DNA from: Oxalobacteraceae bacterium OTU3CINTB1
GTDB lineage: Bacteria > Pseudomonadota > Gammaproteobacteria > Burkholderiales > Burkholderiaceae_D
Length of the DNA: 64,000 nucleotides
Direction: 5' to 3'
Assembly (NCBI GenBank): GCA_024123955.1
Contig: CP099652.1
Span: 3,534,001 to 3,598,000, forward strand
Both the position numbers and the translations under genes were made by a program. Shown piece after piece: positions 1 through 7,958 of this stretch. Under the pieces are notes generated by a model, which was given only the letters and a program-made list of their open reading frames with translations, did no database searches and had not been told where the DNA came from. Position 1 is the first letter of the stretch. Every line of letters starts with the position of its first letter.

Positions 1-1
1 G

Positions 2-106
2 CCGGGCGAGCTGCTGGCCTCCGGGGTCGGCGACCTGGTGGCCGACGAGGCGATGGGGTATCTCGCCACCTTGCTGGTCCGCCGATCACCGCGAAAGGAA
101 CGTTGA
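2..106 (+). CDS. C-terminal fragment of upstream gene (probably cobalamin operon)
   Basis: An open frame runs in from the left edge and stops with TGA one base before the cobM start, leaving 34 residues (PGELLASGVGDLVADEAMGY... ending RRSPRKER). The tail alone is not enough for me to identify the family. Its strand and its 1-base distance from cobM indicate that it belongs to the same cobalamin operon. A corrin-ring enzyme would be the natural guess, but that rests on position only. Confidence 0.5.
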   Translation, partial: PGELLASGVGDLVADEAMGYLATLLVRRSPRKER

Positions 107-107
107 G

Positions 108-881
108 ATGAAAGTTTACTTTGTCGGAGCCGGACCCGGTGCGGCCGATCTGATCACCCTGCGCGGCGCGCGCCTGCTGGGCAGCGTCAATATGGTGCTG
201 TACGCCGGCTCGCTGGTGCCGACCGAGATGCTGAACCACTGCGTGCCAGGCACCGAGTTGATCGACACCGCCGAACTGGATCTGGAACAGCAGCAGGCCT
301 GCTACGTGCGTGCGCAGAAGGCCGGTACCGACGTGGTGCGGCTGCATTCCGGCGATCCGGCCATCTACGGCGCCACGGCGGAGCAGATGCGCCGCCTGGA
401 GGCGCTGGGTATCGAGTACGAGATCGTGCCCGGCGTGTCGTCGTTCACGGCGGCCGCCGCCGCGATCCAGTCGGAACTGACCAAGCCTGAAGTGTCGCAG
501 AGCGTGATACTGACGCGGGTCTCCGGCCGGGCGTCGGCGGTGCCGGAACTCGAATCGATCGCGCGGCTGGCGGAACATCGCGCCACCATGTGCATCTTCC
601 TCTCCGGACCGCACCTGAAGAAGATCGTGGCCGACTTGTCGCTTCACTATCCGCAGGATACGCCGGTCAGCCTGGTTTACCGCGCCAGCTGGCCGCAGCA
701 GAAGATCTACCAAGGCACGCTGGCAACGGTGCTGCAAGACACCAAGCGCGGTGCGTGGAACCTGACCACGATGATGCTGGTCGGCGCCGCGCTGGACAAG
801 GGTGTCGCCGCCGAATCGAGCTTGTATTCGAAGGACTTCACCCATCTGTTCCGGGTGGTGAAGAAGAAGGACGCTGCATGA
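108..881 (+). CDS. cobM: Precorrin-4 C11-methyltransferase (CobM/CbiF)
   Basis: SAM-dependent tetrapyrrole methylase that methylates C11 of precorrin-4 in corrin-ring synthesis, in the cytoplasm. The protein is 257 aa, the usual CobM length. It opens with the family signature VYFVGAGPGAADLITLRGARLL, and GDPAIYGA (around residues 82-89) and the EIVPGVSSFTAAAAA loop are the SAM-binding methylase motifs. YAGSLVP near residue 32 is typical of CobM/CbiF rather than other corrin methylases. The ATG follows AAAGGA at good spacing. Its stop overlaps the next start (ATGA), so cbiG is probably translationally coupled. First complete gene of a five-gene operon cobM-cbiG-cobJK-cobW-hupE. Confidence 0.95.
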   Translation: MKVYFVGAGPGAADLITLRGARLLGSVNMVLYAGSLVPTEMLNHCVPGTELIDTAELDLEQQQACYVRAQKAGTDVVRLHSGDPAIYGATAEQMRRLEALGIEYEIVPGVSSFTAAAAAIQSELTKPEVSQSVILTRVSGRASAVPELESIARLAEHRATMCIFLSGPHLKKIVADLSLHYPQDTPVSLVYRASWPQQKIYQGTLATVLQDTKRGAWNLTTMMLVGAALDKGVAAESSLYSKDFTHLFRVVKKKDAA

Positions 882-1648
882 CCGCGACCTCGAGCCTGGG
901 CATATGGCTGGTGCGCGCGGAAGGCGAAGCGCTGGCGGCCGCGCTGCAAAGGAGTCTGGGCGGGGAAATACACCGCCCATGGCTGTCCCCGGACACCAGC
1001 CAGAAGGCGCAATTCGCCGCCGGCTACCGGCGCCATGCCCAATGGATCATGGTGGCGGCCAGCGGCATCGCGGTGCGCTTTCTCGACGGTCTGCCGGCGG
1101 ACAAGCACACCGATCCTGCGGTCGTCGTGCTGGACGAGGCGGGACGTTTCGCCATCGCGCTGCTGGCCGGCCACGAGGGTGGCGGCAATGCGCTGGCCTA
1201 CCGTGTGGCCGGGTTGGTTGGCGCGGTGCCGGTGGTGACGACGGCCACCGAGGCGCTCAAGCCGCTGACGGTGGGCCTAGGCTGCCGCAGGGGCGTCGCG
1301 GCCGAGCGCATCGAGGCTGCCGTGATGCAGGCGCTCAAAGCGGGTGGCGACTACGGCATCGGTGATGTGCGCGAAATGGCGACCGTCGACCTGAAGGCGG
1401 AGGAACCCGGCCTGCTCGAATTTTGCGCCCGGTACGATTTGCCGTTGCGCGTGTTCGCCCGGGCCGATCTGGCGGCCCGGCCCTGGGTTGGCAAGCCGTC
1501 CGACTGGGTGCGACAAAACGTGGGACTGGAAGGCGTGTGCGAGCCATGCGCCCTGGTGGCCAGTGCGCGCGGCGCTCTGCTGGTGCCGAAAACGAGCCTG
1601 GACGGCGTCGCCGTCGCAGTGGTACTGGATAAATGGATGGAAATCTGA
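878..1648 (+). CDS. cbiG: Cobalamin biosynthesis protein CbiG/CobE-like
   Basis: 256-aa protein starting at the ATG that overlaps the cobM stop. An upstream in-frame ATG exists but lies inside cobM. The N-terminal and central part carries the CbiG_N pattern: IMVAASGIAVRFL, then KHTDPAVVVLDEAGRFAIALLAGHEGG and VPVVTTATEA. From about residue 128 the CobE/CbiG_C domain begins (LTVGLGCRRGVAAERIEAAV). In the anaerobic pathway CbiG opens the delta-lactone of cobalt-precorrin-5A; the CobE half occurs in aerobic clusters with a less clear role. Overlaps the following gene by one base (TGATG). The product call is firm. Which pathway variant it serves is not settled by this window. Confidence 0.9.
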   Translation: MTATSSLGIWLVRAEGEALAAALQRSLGGEIHRPWLSPDTSQKAQFAAGYRRHAQWIMVAASGIAVRFLDGLPADKHTDPAVVVLDEAGRFAIALLAGHEGGGNALAYRVAGLVGAVPVVTTATEALKPLTVGLGCRRGVAAERIEAAVMQALKAGGDYGIGDVREMATVDLKAEEPGLLEFCARYDLPLRVFARADLAARPWVGKPSDWVRQNVGLEGVCEPCALVASARGALLVPKTSLDGVAVAVVLDKWMEI

Positions 1649-3192
1649 TGAGTGGTGTTTTGAATTTGGTATCGGTGGGACCTGGCTTCGACGACTTGAT
1701 CGTGCCGCGCGCCATTGCGGCCTTGCGCGACAGCGATGTCATCGTGGCCTATGAATTGTATCTGCGCTGGATCGCGCCCCACATCGAGGGCAAGGAGATC
1801 CACACGCCGCCGCTGACGCAGGAGCGCGAACGCGCCATGCTGGCGATCGAACATGCGCGGGCGGGCGCCAAAGTCGCGTTGATTTCCAGCGGCGACATCG
1901 GCATTTACGCGATGGCCGCGCTGGCGTTCGAGGAGATGCGCGAGGACGACACCTACGAGGTGAATGTGGTGCCGGGCATCACGTCCGCCAATGCCTGCGC
2001 GTCCTTGCTGGGTTCTCCGCTGTCGCACGATTTCGCCACGCTCAGCCTCTCCGACCTGCTTTGCCCGTGGGAGTGGATCGAGCACCGCGCCCGCCATATC
2101 GCCCAGGCGGACCTGGCCTGCGTGATGTACAACGTGCAAAGCGCCAGCCGGCAGGAGGGCGTCTACCGCGTGCTGCAGTTGATGCTGGAATCGAAAGCCC
2201 CGCACACGCTGTGCGGCGTGGTCAAGAACGCCTATCGTCCCGGCCAGGAAGTGGCGATTTACCGGCTCGACGAGCTGCCATCGCTGAAGTTCGACATGCT
2301 GACCACCATCGTGGTCGGCAACCGCTTCACGATGCGCAAGCGTGGCAGCATCTTCACGCCGCGTGGCTACAACGACTGGGCGCAGCCGGAGGCGAACGAC
2401 ACGTCGCTGGAACAGGAATTGCCGGACAACGCGCTGTGGGTGTTCTCCGGCACCAGCGACGGCAACGCCCTGGCCGCGCAACTGGCGCAGGGGCAGGGCA
2501 GGAAAGTGGTGGTATCGGCGGCCAGCGACCATGGCGGCGACATGGCGCGCCAGGATTGTCCCGGCGTCAGCGTCTGGTCGGGCCGGCAGGGCGTGGAGGC
2601 GCGGCGCCGCGTGCTGACGCAAAAAAACGCCCGCGTGCTGCTCGACGCCACCCATCCCTACGCCAGCGGCATGTCGGAACAGCTGATCGGATTGTCGAAG
2701 GAGCTGGGCATCCCTTACCTGCGCTTTGAGCGCCCGAGCGAGTACCAGCCGCATGACGGTGAGCTGTGCGCTTCCATGGAACAGGCGGCCGAGCGCGCCG
2801 CCGCCCTGGGACTGCGTATCTTCCTGGCGACGGGATCGAAGGATCTGGCGACGTTCATGCGCACACCCGGCGCCGCCGGCAAGCAGTGGTTCGTGCGCCA
2901 GACCGCCGAACCGGAATTGATCGAACGGGCGCTGGCGCTCGGCATTCCGCGCGAACGCATTTGCGCGATGCAGGGACCGTTTTCCGCCGAGTTCAATGCG
3001 GCGCTGTGGCGCGATTGGGGCATCGATTGCGTCGTGACCAAGGATTCCGGCGGCGCGGGCGGTTATCAGGCCAAGGTGCGCGCCGCGAAGGCGTTGGGGA
3101 TTCCATTGCTGGTGGTGGCGCGTCCAACGCTGGTGTATCCGGCGATGGTGGCGGATGCCGCCGACGCGATAAGGGAATGTGCGGCGTTATGA
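1648..3192 (+). CDS. cobJ-cobK: Precorrin-3B C17-methyltransferase fused to precorrin-6A reductase (CobJ-CobK)
   Basis: Bifunctional corrin enzyme of 514 aa. Residues 1 to about 245 are a tetrapyrrole methylase of the CobJ/CbiH type (LNLVSVGPGFDDLIVPRAIAAL, SSGDIGIYAM, NVVPGITSANACASLLGSPLSHDF). After a short linker (about 245-257), ALWVFSGTSDGNALAAQLAQ starts a CobK/CbiJ NAD(P)H-dependent reductase domain, with LLDATHPYA, LATGSKDL and TKDSGGAGGYQAKV as its landmarks. The methylase contracts the ring (precorrin-3B to precorrin-4) and the reductase acts on precorrin-6A, so the fusion joins two non-consecutive steps. I start it at the ATG overlapping the cbiG stop. An ATG at 1633 in the same frame is possible but would overlap cbiG more. 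Ends in an ATGA overlap with the GTPase gene. Confidence 0.92.
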   Translation: MSGVLNLVSVGPGFDDLIVPRAIAALRDSDVIVAYELYLRWIAPHIEGKEIHTPPLTQERERAMLAIEHARAGAKVALISSGDIGIYAMAALAFEEMREDDTYEVNVVPGITSANACASLLGSPLSHDFATLSLSDLLCPWEWIEHRARHIAQADLACVMYNVQSASRQEGVYRVLQLMLESKAPHTLCGVVKNAYRPGQEVAIYRLDELPSLKFDMLTTIVVGNRFTMRKRGSIFTPRGYNDWAQPEANDTSLEQELPDNALWVFSGTSDGNALAAQLAQGQGRKVVVSAASDHGGDMARQDCPGVSVWSGRQGVEARRRVLTQKNARVLLDATHPYASGMSEQLIGLSKELGIPYLRFERPSEYQPHDGELCASMEQAAERAAALGLRIFLATGSKDLATFMRTPGAAGKQWFVRQTAEPELIERALALGIPRERICAMQGPFSAEFNAALWRDWGIDCVVTKDSGGAGGYQAKVRAAKALGIPLLVVARPTLVYPAMVADAADAIRECAAL

Positions 3193-4298
3193 AGCAATTG
3201 ATCCCCGTGACCATCGTCACCGGCTTTCTCGGCGCCGGCAAGACGACTTTGTTGCGCGGCCTGGTCGAACGGCGGCAAACGCGCCGTCTGGCCTTGCTGA
3301 TCAACGAGTTCGGCGAGATTACCGTGGACGGCGCGTTGGTGCGCGACGGCGTCGGCGAGGATCCGCAGGTATGCATCCAGGATTTCCCCCATGGGTTGAT
3401 CGCTTACGGCGACGATGTGCTGTTCGTGCCGGCCATGCGGGCAATCGCCGGGCGGCGCGCGCAGATCGACCATGTGCTGATCGAAACCTCCGGCCTCGCG
3501 CTGCCGACGGCGGTGATGGAACTGCTGCAAAGCGCGGAGCTGGCCGACGATTTCATCCTCGACGCGACGCTGGCGGTGGTGGACACGCCGTTGCTGCTGT
3601 CCGACCGCTTCGAGCACGGCCCGCAAGCGGGTGAGAACGCCGCCGCGACGATGTTCGACCAGCAGCTGGAATACGCCGACGTGGTCGTGCTGAACAAGAT
3701 CGATGAGCTGGACGAGGCGGCATTGCTGCTGGCCGAGACGCGCGTGCGCCGGCGCGCGCCCAAAGTGCGCTTCCTGGAGCTGGCGTACCGCGCGCAGCTC
3801 GATATCCGCCTGGCGTTGGGCCTGCGGCTGCACCAGCCCACCCGCACCGAACATACCCACGTCTTCACCCCGCTGGCGACGATGCCCGGCGCGCAGGCAA
3901 CGCCATTGGCGAGCCAGAACCGCCTGAACGGCCACGCGCATTCGGGCCTGGGCGCGCACAGCCACGGACTGGCCACCCACAAGCATTTTCACGAACAGGA
4001 CCCGGGCTGGTTGTCTTTCGTGCTGCGCAGCGACGCGCCGCAGGACGGGGAACAGCTCACATCCGCGCTGCTCGAAGCTGCCCGCGCCGAACCTATCCTG
4101 CGCAGCAAAGGCTACATCCGCCTGCGCGACACGGACAACGCGGTGCTGGTCCAGGGCGTGCGGACGCGCCTGACCTTGCAGGCCGATGCCGCCAGGGTGG
4201 CGGCGCCGCGTTCGCAGCTGGTCTTCATCGGCTATCACATCGACCGCGTCAAGGTCGCCGCGCTGCTGACGGAGCGCACCGGCACCGCGTGGCGCTGA
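3189..4298 (+). CDS. cobW: CobW-type GTPase (COG0523 metallochaperone family), His-rich
   Basis: 369-aa G3E GTPase that probably delivers a metal, by context cobalt, to cobaltochelatase. The P-loop GFLGAGKTT is at about residues 12-20, followed by LINEFGEI (Mg/switch region), IETSGLALP (G3) and NKIDELDE (G4). A linker around residues 220-270 is histidine-rich (NGHAHSGLGAHSHGLATHKHFHEQ), which suits metal binding. The C-terminal CobW_C domain follows (RSKGYIRLRDTDNAVLVQGV). Oddity: the CxCC metal-binding motif usual in this superfamily between switch I and G3 is absent. The aligned stretch reads VCIQDFPHGLIAYGDD and has a single Cys. Starts inside the stop of cobJ-cobK. Confidence 0.9.
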   Translation: MKQLIPVTIVTGFLGAGKTTLLRGLVERRQTRRLALLINEFGEITVDGALVRDGVGEDPQVCIQDFPHGLIAYGDDVLFVPAMRAIAGRRAQIDHVLIETSGLALPTAVMELLQSAELADDFILDATLAVVDTPLLLSDRFEHGPQAGENAAATMFDQQLEYADVVVLNKIDELDEAALLLAETRVRRRAPKVRFLELAYRAQLDIRLALGLRLHQPTRTEHTHVFTPLATMPGAQATPLASQNRLNGHAHSGLGAHSHGLATHKHFHEQDPGWLSFVLRSDAPQDGEQLTSALLEAARAEPILRSKGYIRLRDTDNAVLVQGVRTRLTLQADAARVAAPRSQLVFIGYHIDRVKVAALLTERTGTAWR

Positions 4299-4333
4299 AC
4301 CCAAAATTTTATTTTCTACCTGAAGGAGTACCT

Positions 4334-4900
4334 ATGAAATCCAGATTGATCCCGACGTTGCTGGCGCTGACCTATGGCGGCGCCGCGCTGGCCCATCCCG
4401 GCCATTCCGATGGCGCGATGGCTGGCCTGATGCATCCTCTGACGGGTATCGACCACATTCTGGCGATGCTGGCCGTCGGCCTGTGGGGCGCGCAACTGGG
4501 CGGCCGCGCGCAATGGCTGCTGCCGGCCAGTTTCGTGGCCTTCCTTGCCGCCGGCGGCGCGCTGGGCATGGGCGGTGCGGCGCTGCCGCTGGTCGAAGCG
4601 GGTATCGTCACTTCGGTGCTGCTGCTTGGTTTGCTGATCGGCTTCGCTGTCAAGTTGAAGACCCTGCCGGCGGCGCTGATCGTCGGCGGCTTCGCCATTT
4701 TCCACGGTTACGCCCACGGCACCGAGATGCCGGCCATGGGCAACGCCTGGTTGTATGGCGTGGGCTTCGTCGCCGCCAGCGCCGCGCTGCACATCGCGGG
4801 GCTCGGACTGGGACGCGCGGTACGCCGTCACAGCGGCTGGTTGCGCACCGGCGGCGGATTGATTGCGCTGGCCGGCATGTGGCTCGGCATGGCCGTTTGA
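4334..4900 (+). CDS. HupE/UreJ family nickel/cobalt permease
   Basis: 188-aa polytopic membrane protein. It has a cleavable-looking N-terminal signal (KSRLIPTLLALTYGGAALA) followed directly by HPGHSDG, then MHPLTGIDHILAMLAVGLW, the hallmark His/Asp motif of HupE/UreJ proteins, and later FHGYAHGTEMP. About six hydrophobic segments are visible. The family imports Ni2+ or Co2+. Its place as the last gene after cobW in a cobalamin operon argues for cobalt. The ATG at 4334 has a clear AAGGAG ribosome-binding site six bases upstream, which is why this start is preferred to the earlier in-frame ATG at 4289 inside cobW. Confidence 0.9.
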   Translation: MKSRLIPTLLALTYGGAALAHPGHSDGAMAGLMHPLTGIDHILAMLAVGLWGAQLGGRAQWLLPASFVAFLAAGGALGMGGAALPLVEAGIVTSVLLLGLLIGFAVKLKTLPAALIVGGFAIFHGYAHGTEMPAMGNAWLYGVGFVAASAALHIAGLGLGRAVRRHSGWLRTGGGLIALAGMWLGMAV

Positions 4901-5057
4901 CTGCTCGAACCCGGGCCAAGTAGCGTAAAATCTTAGTTATAAATTATTTTTTACGTGCGCTGCATCCAAAAGCAGCGGCCATGGGTAGTGTGTGGGTGCG
5001 CTCCTCGTCATCACGGCCTGGCGGCACGCCCACTCACTTTAAAAGAAGAGACCAACC

Positions 5058-6680
5058 ATGCCACTGCCATTCAGCAAACTGTTATTGGTTTCCGCCATCG
5101 CCGCCTCGCTGGCGGCCTGCGGGTTCACCGAGGATATCGACAAGGACGACGACAAACCGCCCCAGGCCAGCGAGACGGGCGATGTGTTTGTCTTGACCGT
5201 CAGCAATAAGCTGTTGTCCTTCGACCGCGCCACCCCGGCCACCATCCGCACCACCGCCACCGTCACCGGCTTGCAGGCCGGCGAAAACCTGCTCGGTATC
5301 GACTATCGTCCCGCCGACGGCCAGCTGTATGGCGTCGGCAGCACCGGCCGGATTTACACGCTGAATGGCGCCACCGGCGCGGCCACGCTCAAATCGACGC
5401 TGGCCGCCGACAGCGGCGACACCAGCGCGCCGTTCACGGCGCTCGCCGGCACAGAATTCGGCGTCGATTTCAATCCGGCCGCCGACCGTTTGCGCATCGT
5501 CGGCAACACGGGCCAGAGCCTGCGCGTGAATGTGGACACGGGCGCCACCACCACCGACGGCTCGATCAACGGCGGCGCGGCCAACACTGCGGTCAACGCC
5601 GCGGCCTACACCAACAGTTTTGCGGGCACCGCCGGCACCACGCTGTTCGTCCTCGACGCCGTCAACGGCACGCTGTACACGCAGAACCCTCCCAACAACG
5701 GCACCCTGGCCAACCCGGTGCCGCTGGGCGTGGCCGCCACCAGCGTGGCAGGCTTCGACATCGATGCGCGCACCAACACCGGTTACGCCGTCATGACAGT
5801 CGGCGGCGCGCGCAATCTGTACACCATCAATTTGAGCGCGACAGCCAATCCCGCCACGCTGGTCGCCGCCGTTGGCGTCAGCGAGGATTTGCGCGGCGTG
5901 GCCGTCCGCACTCCCGCCGCGCCGGTCGCCTACGGCCTGACATCCGACGGCCGTATCGTCTCGTTCAAGACTGCCACGCCGAACACGCTGGACACCAATG
6001 TGACGATCACCGGCCTGACCGGCAGCGAACGTCTGCTGGGCTTCGATATTCGTCCCAAGGATGGCCTGCTGTATGGCTTGTCCTCGACCGGGCGTATCGT
6101 GACCATCGATCCGGTGACGGGCGCCGTCACCGCCAAGGCGACGCTGGCCGCGGACACCGCCGACAGCTCGTCGCCATTCTCGAATCTGATCGGCACCGGC
6201 TTCGCGGTCGACTTCAATCCGGTCGCCGACCGCCTGCGGGTGATCAGCGATTCCGGACAAAACCTGCGCATCAACGTCGACAGCGGCGCCACCACGACCG
6301 ACGGCCCGGTCAACAGCACCGGCGTGACGGCGGCGGCGTACACCAACAGCTACGCCGGCGCCACGACCACCGTGCTTTACGATATCAACACCAGCGGCGG
6401 CAACCTGGTGACGCAGAATCCACCCAACGACGGCATTCTGGTCAACGTGGGATCGCTGGGCGCGAATGCGGTGGGCGACGTGGCGATGGATATCGCCGGC
6501 GGCGCCAATGGACTGGCGCTGGCGGCTTTGCGTAGCTCCATCAACGGTGCCAGCGTGCTGTATCGGCTGGATCTGGCCACCGGCGCGGCGGTGCCGGTCA
6601 ACGGCACCGGGACGATCGCGAATTCCGCGATCGGCAACGGCCAGGTGGGCTTGATCGACCTGGCGATCGCGCTGAAGTAA
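5058..6680 (+). CDS. DUF4394 lipoprotein with internal duplication
   Basis: 540-aa predicted lipoprotein. The signal peptide ends in the lipobox LAAC (Cys at about residue 21), followed by an acidic stretch (EDIDKDDDK). The rest is two copies of a DUF4394 module of about 230 residues each. Copy 1 has GENLLGIDYRPADGQLYGVGS and FGVDFNPAADRLRIVGNTGQSLRVN. Copy 2, from about residue 290, has ERLLGFDIRPKDGLLYGLSS and FAVDFNPVADRLRVISDSGQNLRIN. The repeated strands and DxxxD-like turns suggest a beta-propeller anchored to the envelope. No enzyme function is known to me for this family. It stands alone, 157 bases after the cobalamin operon, with its own ribosome-binding site (GAAGAG). Confidence 0.85.
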   Translation: MPLPFSKLLLVSAIAASLAACGFTEDIDKDDDKPPQASETGDVFVLTVSNKLLSFDRATPATIRTTATVTGLQAGENLLGIDYRPADGQLYGVGSTGRIYTLNGATGAATLKSTLAADSGDTSAPFTALAGTEFGVDFNPAADRLRIVGNTGQSLRVNVDTGATTTDGSINGGAANTAVNAAAYTNSFAGTAGTTLFVLDAVNGTLYTQNPPNNGTLANPVPLGVAATSVAGFDIDARTNTGYAVMTVGGARNLYTINLSATANPATLVAAVGVSEDLRGVAVRTPAAPVAYGLTSDGRIVSFKTATPNTLDTNVTITGLTGSERLLGFDIRPKDGLLYGLSSTGRIVTIDPVTGAVTAKATLAADTADSSSPFSNLIGTGFAVDFNPVADRLRVISDSGQNLRINVDSGATTTDGPVNSTGVTAAAYTNSYAGATTTVLYDINTSGGNLVTQNPPNDGILVNVGSLGANAVGDVAMDIAGGANGLALAALRSSINGASVLYRLDLATGAAVPVNGTGTIANSAIGNGQVGLIDLAIALK

Positions 6681-6682
6681 GG

Positions 6683-7393
6683 CTAGCTTCTACCCGCGAT
6701 GTAGAGCAAGGTCTTGACGTCGTTTTCGCTCGCGATGGTCCTTCGCAGGATGTCCTGCCGATAGATCGCCGCGAGCGGATCCTCGCGGTAGTAGGTCATC
6801 AGTTCTATTTCTCCGGCTTGCGGATACGGCGGTGCGGCGGAAGCGATCCGTCCGAAGATTGAGGAGGTTCCCCCATGCCCCCAGGACCAGTGGATGCCGA
6901 ATGCGCTGGTGAGGAAGGCGTGGCCGATTTCGTGCGCCGCCGTCATTGCGAACATGGCGTCGGCGTCGCCCTCGTGACGGGGTTCGTAATACAGATTTCC
7001 GCTCAAAAGAGGGTAGGGATTGCTGGAGCGGCTGCTCAATGGCCCCAGCAGCGGGCTGCCGGTGTGTGCCAGGATCAGCGGCAGGCCGTCCCGCGATTGT
7101 CGTGGCGAGACGGTCACCGCGTAGCCGACGCCATTCAAGGTGATGGTTCGGCTCCAGTATCTGCCCAAGCCGAGGTCCGCCAGTTGCGCGTAATAGGAGA
7201 AGCGGTCTTGCGGGACGCGCCTTGATTGGCCCAGAACCCGCGCCGCCAGCGGCGGCATACGGTAATGCATCGCCACTTCAATGACGATGGTGCGGTGATG
7301 ATCATCGATGGAGGCGGTCGCGTAGCGGACCGGTCTGGCGCGGCCGGACAACAGCAGCGAGCAATCGAGCGAGGTAATCGGATGAAACGGCAT
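6683..7393 (-). CDS. Putative zinc metallopeptidase (HExxH) of unknown family
   Basis: 236-aa protein that I cannot place in a named family. The informative feature is TAAHEIGHAFLTSAFG near residue 150, which has the HExxH zincin motif in a helix-like setting and a possible third ligand in HWSWGHGG just downstream. No convincing signal peptide is seen at the annotated start. The frame is closed in the reverse direction by the neighbouring DUF4394 gene, the two ending convergently with only 2 bases between them. Function is inferred from the motif alone. A non-peptidase zincin fold is equally possible. Confidence 0.65.
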   Translation of the reverse strand: MPFHPITSLDCSLLLSGRARPVRYATASIDDHHRTIVIEVAMHYRMPPLAARVLGQSRRVPQDRFSYYAQLADLGLGRYWSRTITLNGVGYAVTVSPRQSRDGLPLILAHTGSPLLGPLSSRSSNPYPLLSGNLYYEPRHEGDADAMFAMTAAHEIGHAFLTSAFGIHWSWGHGGTSSIFGRIASAAPPYPQAGEIELMTYYREDPLAAIYRQDILRRTIASENDVKTLLYIAGRS

Positions 7394-7419
7394 TCGGACA
7401 TGCAGTGGGGATGAGTTCA

Positions 7420-7448
7420 GCCCGAGGGCGGGAGTGCCGCCTTCGGGC
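7420..7448. repeat. Intergenic 12-bp hairpin (GCCCGAGGGCGG / CCGCCTTCGGGC)
   Basis: A 12-bp stem with one G-T pair and a 5-base loop lies between the small lipoprotein gene and the zincin gene. On the minus strand it would sit about 57 bases past the lipoprotein stop. It has no T-run on either strand, so it is not a clean intrinsic terminator. It may stabilise the 3' end of the lipoprotein mRNA. Confidence 0.4.
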
Positions 7449-7504
7449 CGGTGCTACATCATACTACGCCACAACGCGCGACAAGGGTGCCGCGCGGTGG
7501 TCGA

Positions 7505-7768
7505 TTAGCGAGCCGGAGGAGTCGACTCCGGCGTGGTCGTTGCCGGTGGAGTGGCGGAGTCCGTTGGGGTCGTGCCGCCGGCGGCTGGTGGCGTGGTCGC
7601 GTCCGGTGCCGGGGTCGGCGTCGAAGGCGTTGCGCTAGGGGCCGGGGCCGGGGCGGTCGTGGCTTCTGGTGTCACTGGATCGGCTTCTTGCTTTTTGCAA
7701 CCGGTAACAGCTGCGGCAGTCAGGATCAACGCAAAGGCGAACTTGGCGGGTACATTCAGATGTTTCAT
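7505..7768 (-). CDS. Small Pro/Thr-rich lipoprotein
   Basis: 87-aa protein with a type II signal peptide (KFAFALILTAAAVTGC, lipobox VTGC, Cys near residue 24) followed by KKQEAD. The remainder is low complexity, made almost entirely of Pro, Ala and Thr. This would be an extended, disordered chain tethered to the membrane. The ribosome-binding site is strong (AAGGAGGTCACC directly before the ATG), which supports a real, well-translated gene despite the low-complexity tail. No partner is apparent nearby. Structural or periplasm-spanning roles are typical for such proteins, but nothing here proves one. Confidence 0.75.
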   Translation of the reverse strand: MKHLNVPAKFAFALILTAAAVTGCKKQEADPVTPEATTAPAPAPSATPSTPTPAPDATTPPAAGGTTPTDSATPPATTTPESTPPAR

Positions 7769-7958
7769 GGTGACCTCCTTGGTGTAGTGTTGAAACGTAT
7801 CTTAGCTACACCTGAGGTCGCGCGGTATAGGCGTTCTCGCGGCCTGTTTGTAGGACTAGTCTTAAATCGTGTCGTGAAATCAAAACCTGGTTCACAGTGG
7901 GGCGCGCCGCTCGCGCCGACTCATGATAGGCTGGAGGAAATCATTTTTTTTCACACCC

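Noticed and set aside
1..107. Cobalamin riboswitch at the start of the cobalamin genes
   Set aside because: The window opens inside a coding frame, so any such element would be outside. No B12-box-like sequence is seen before cobM or hupE.
7420..7448. Intrinsic terminator for the small lipoprotein gene
   Set aside because: The stem is strong but no T-run follows on either strand, so it is listed only as a hairpin.
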